A stretch of 15,706 bases of DNA from NCBI GenBank assembly GCA_024636575.1, contig JAGXGU010000169.1, positions 1 to 15,706 on the forward strand, read 5' to 3'. This DNA is from Altererythrobacter sp. Lineage in GTDB: Bacteria; Pseudomonadota; Alphaproteobacteria; Sphingomonadales; Sphingomonadaceae. Positions 15,326 to 15,706 of this stretch are shown piece after piece. Made by a program: the position numbers and the translations under genes. Position 1 is the stretch's first letter, and every line of letters begins with the position of its first letter. The notes under the pieces were generated by a model. It searched no databases. It was not told where the DNA came from and saw only the letters and a list, made by a program, of their open reading frames with translations.

Positions 15326-15706
15326 TCAAGGCAATTGGTTGACTTCCTCCCCGGCGGAACTGGTGAAGGTAAAGCTATCGATGCCGCCCGCCTTCAGCGC
15401 TGCAACCGCAGCTTTTGCAGACTTCTCGTTTGGAAATGGTCCGGCCAGCAAACGGGTCGCCCGGCCCCAGCTGGCGAGATGGGGTTTGACCGCCGGTTTG
15501 GCTTTGTCCCCTAATACCTCAGGTGATTTACGGCTGATCCGCCGCCAGTCGAACGCCAGCGCTTTCGGGTCGCGTCCGGTGGCGACCTGGACCCATATGC
15601 GGCTCGGATTCTTCGGCGGTTCGGGTTTTGCGGCGGGCTTGGCCTCTGGCTTCGGGTCGGGCTTGGCCGCAATCTCCCGTTTCGGCTTGAGCGCGCTGAT
15701 ATCGAC
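15326..15706 (-). CDS. SPOR-domain protein, C-terminal part (5' end outside the window)
   Basis: Reading in from the right edge on the minus strand gives 126 codons without interruption and a TGA at 15328-15326. The first part is a Lys-Pro-rich linker (KPDPKPEAKPAAKPEPPKNP). It is followed by a SPOR domain: IWVQVATGRDPKAL, then RLLAGPFPNEKSAKAAVAAL and GGIDSFTF. SPOR domains bind peptidoglycan stripped of stem peptides, mostly at division septa, so the protein is expected in the periplasm or outer membrane. The N-terminal part, which might hold a signal peptide or other domains, cannot be seen. A 165-bp gap follows before ybjN, with no clear terminator. Confidence 0.85.
   Translation of the reverse strand, partial: VDISALKPKREIAAKPDPKPEAKPAAKPEPPKNPSRIWVQVATGRDPKALAFDWRRISRKSPEVLGDKAKPAVKPHLASWGRATRLLAGPFPNEKSAKAAVAALKAGGIDSFTFTSSAGEEVNQLP

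Overview
The window looks like a chromosomal segment of a GC-rich alphaproteobacterium, most likely of the order Sphingomonadales (Erythrobacter/Sphingomonas relatives). This is inferred from the gene order cobA-DUF2849-cysI-DUF934-cysH, the obgE-proB pair, and the style of the proteins; no marker such as 16S rRNA is present. I see no mobile element, tRNA, rRNA or CRISPR array. Both ends cut through genes.

Left part, plus strand (2-4403): the 3' part of an unrecognised single-pass membrane protein, then a tightly overlapping trio: a 3-mercaptopyruvate-type sulfurtransferase (sseA), a cystathionine beta-lyase (metC) and an MscS-family mechanosensitive channel with an unusual repeat-bearing N-terminus. 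Neighbours in the trio overlap by 4 bp (ATGA).

Centre, plus strand (4501-8436): a five-gene assimilatory sulfate-reduction operon. It holds siroheme synthase (cobA/SUMT), DUF2849, sulfite reductase hemoprotein (cysI), DUF934 and a [4Fe-4S] APS reductase (cysH). All four junctions overlap (4, 1, 8 and 8 bp). CobA supplies the siroheme precursor for CysI, CysH makes sulfite from APS, and CysI reduces it to sulfide. No flavoprotein electron donor (CysJ) is present, and two uncharacterised proteins are embedded where one would expect an accessory function.

Right part, all minus strand (15706-8438): a SPOR-domain protein (partial), a YbjN-family protein, proC, a Bax inhibitor-1 family membrane protein, a polyproline lipoprotein, obgE, proB and an NAD(P)-dependent epimerase-like SDR that overlaps proB by 4 bp. 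Two proline-biosynthesis genes (proB, proC) thus lie about 3.3 kb apart but in separate transcription units. The two strands converge at cysH/SDR with a single base between stop codons.

The protein genes are mostly ordinary housekeeping. The most unexplained material is the pair of DUFs inside the sulfite-reductase operon, the repeat-bearing MscS N-terminus, and a series of strong stem-loops between the minus-strand genes. One of these buries the proC ribosome-binding site, and another (47 nt) lies upstream of the lipoprotein gene.
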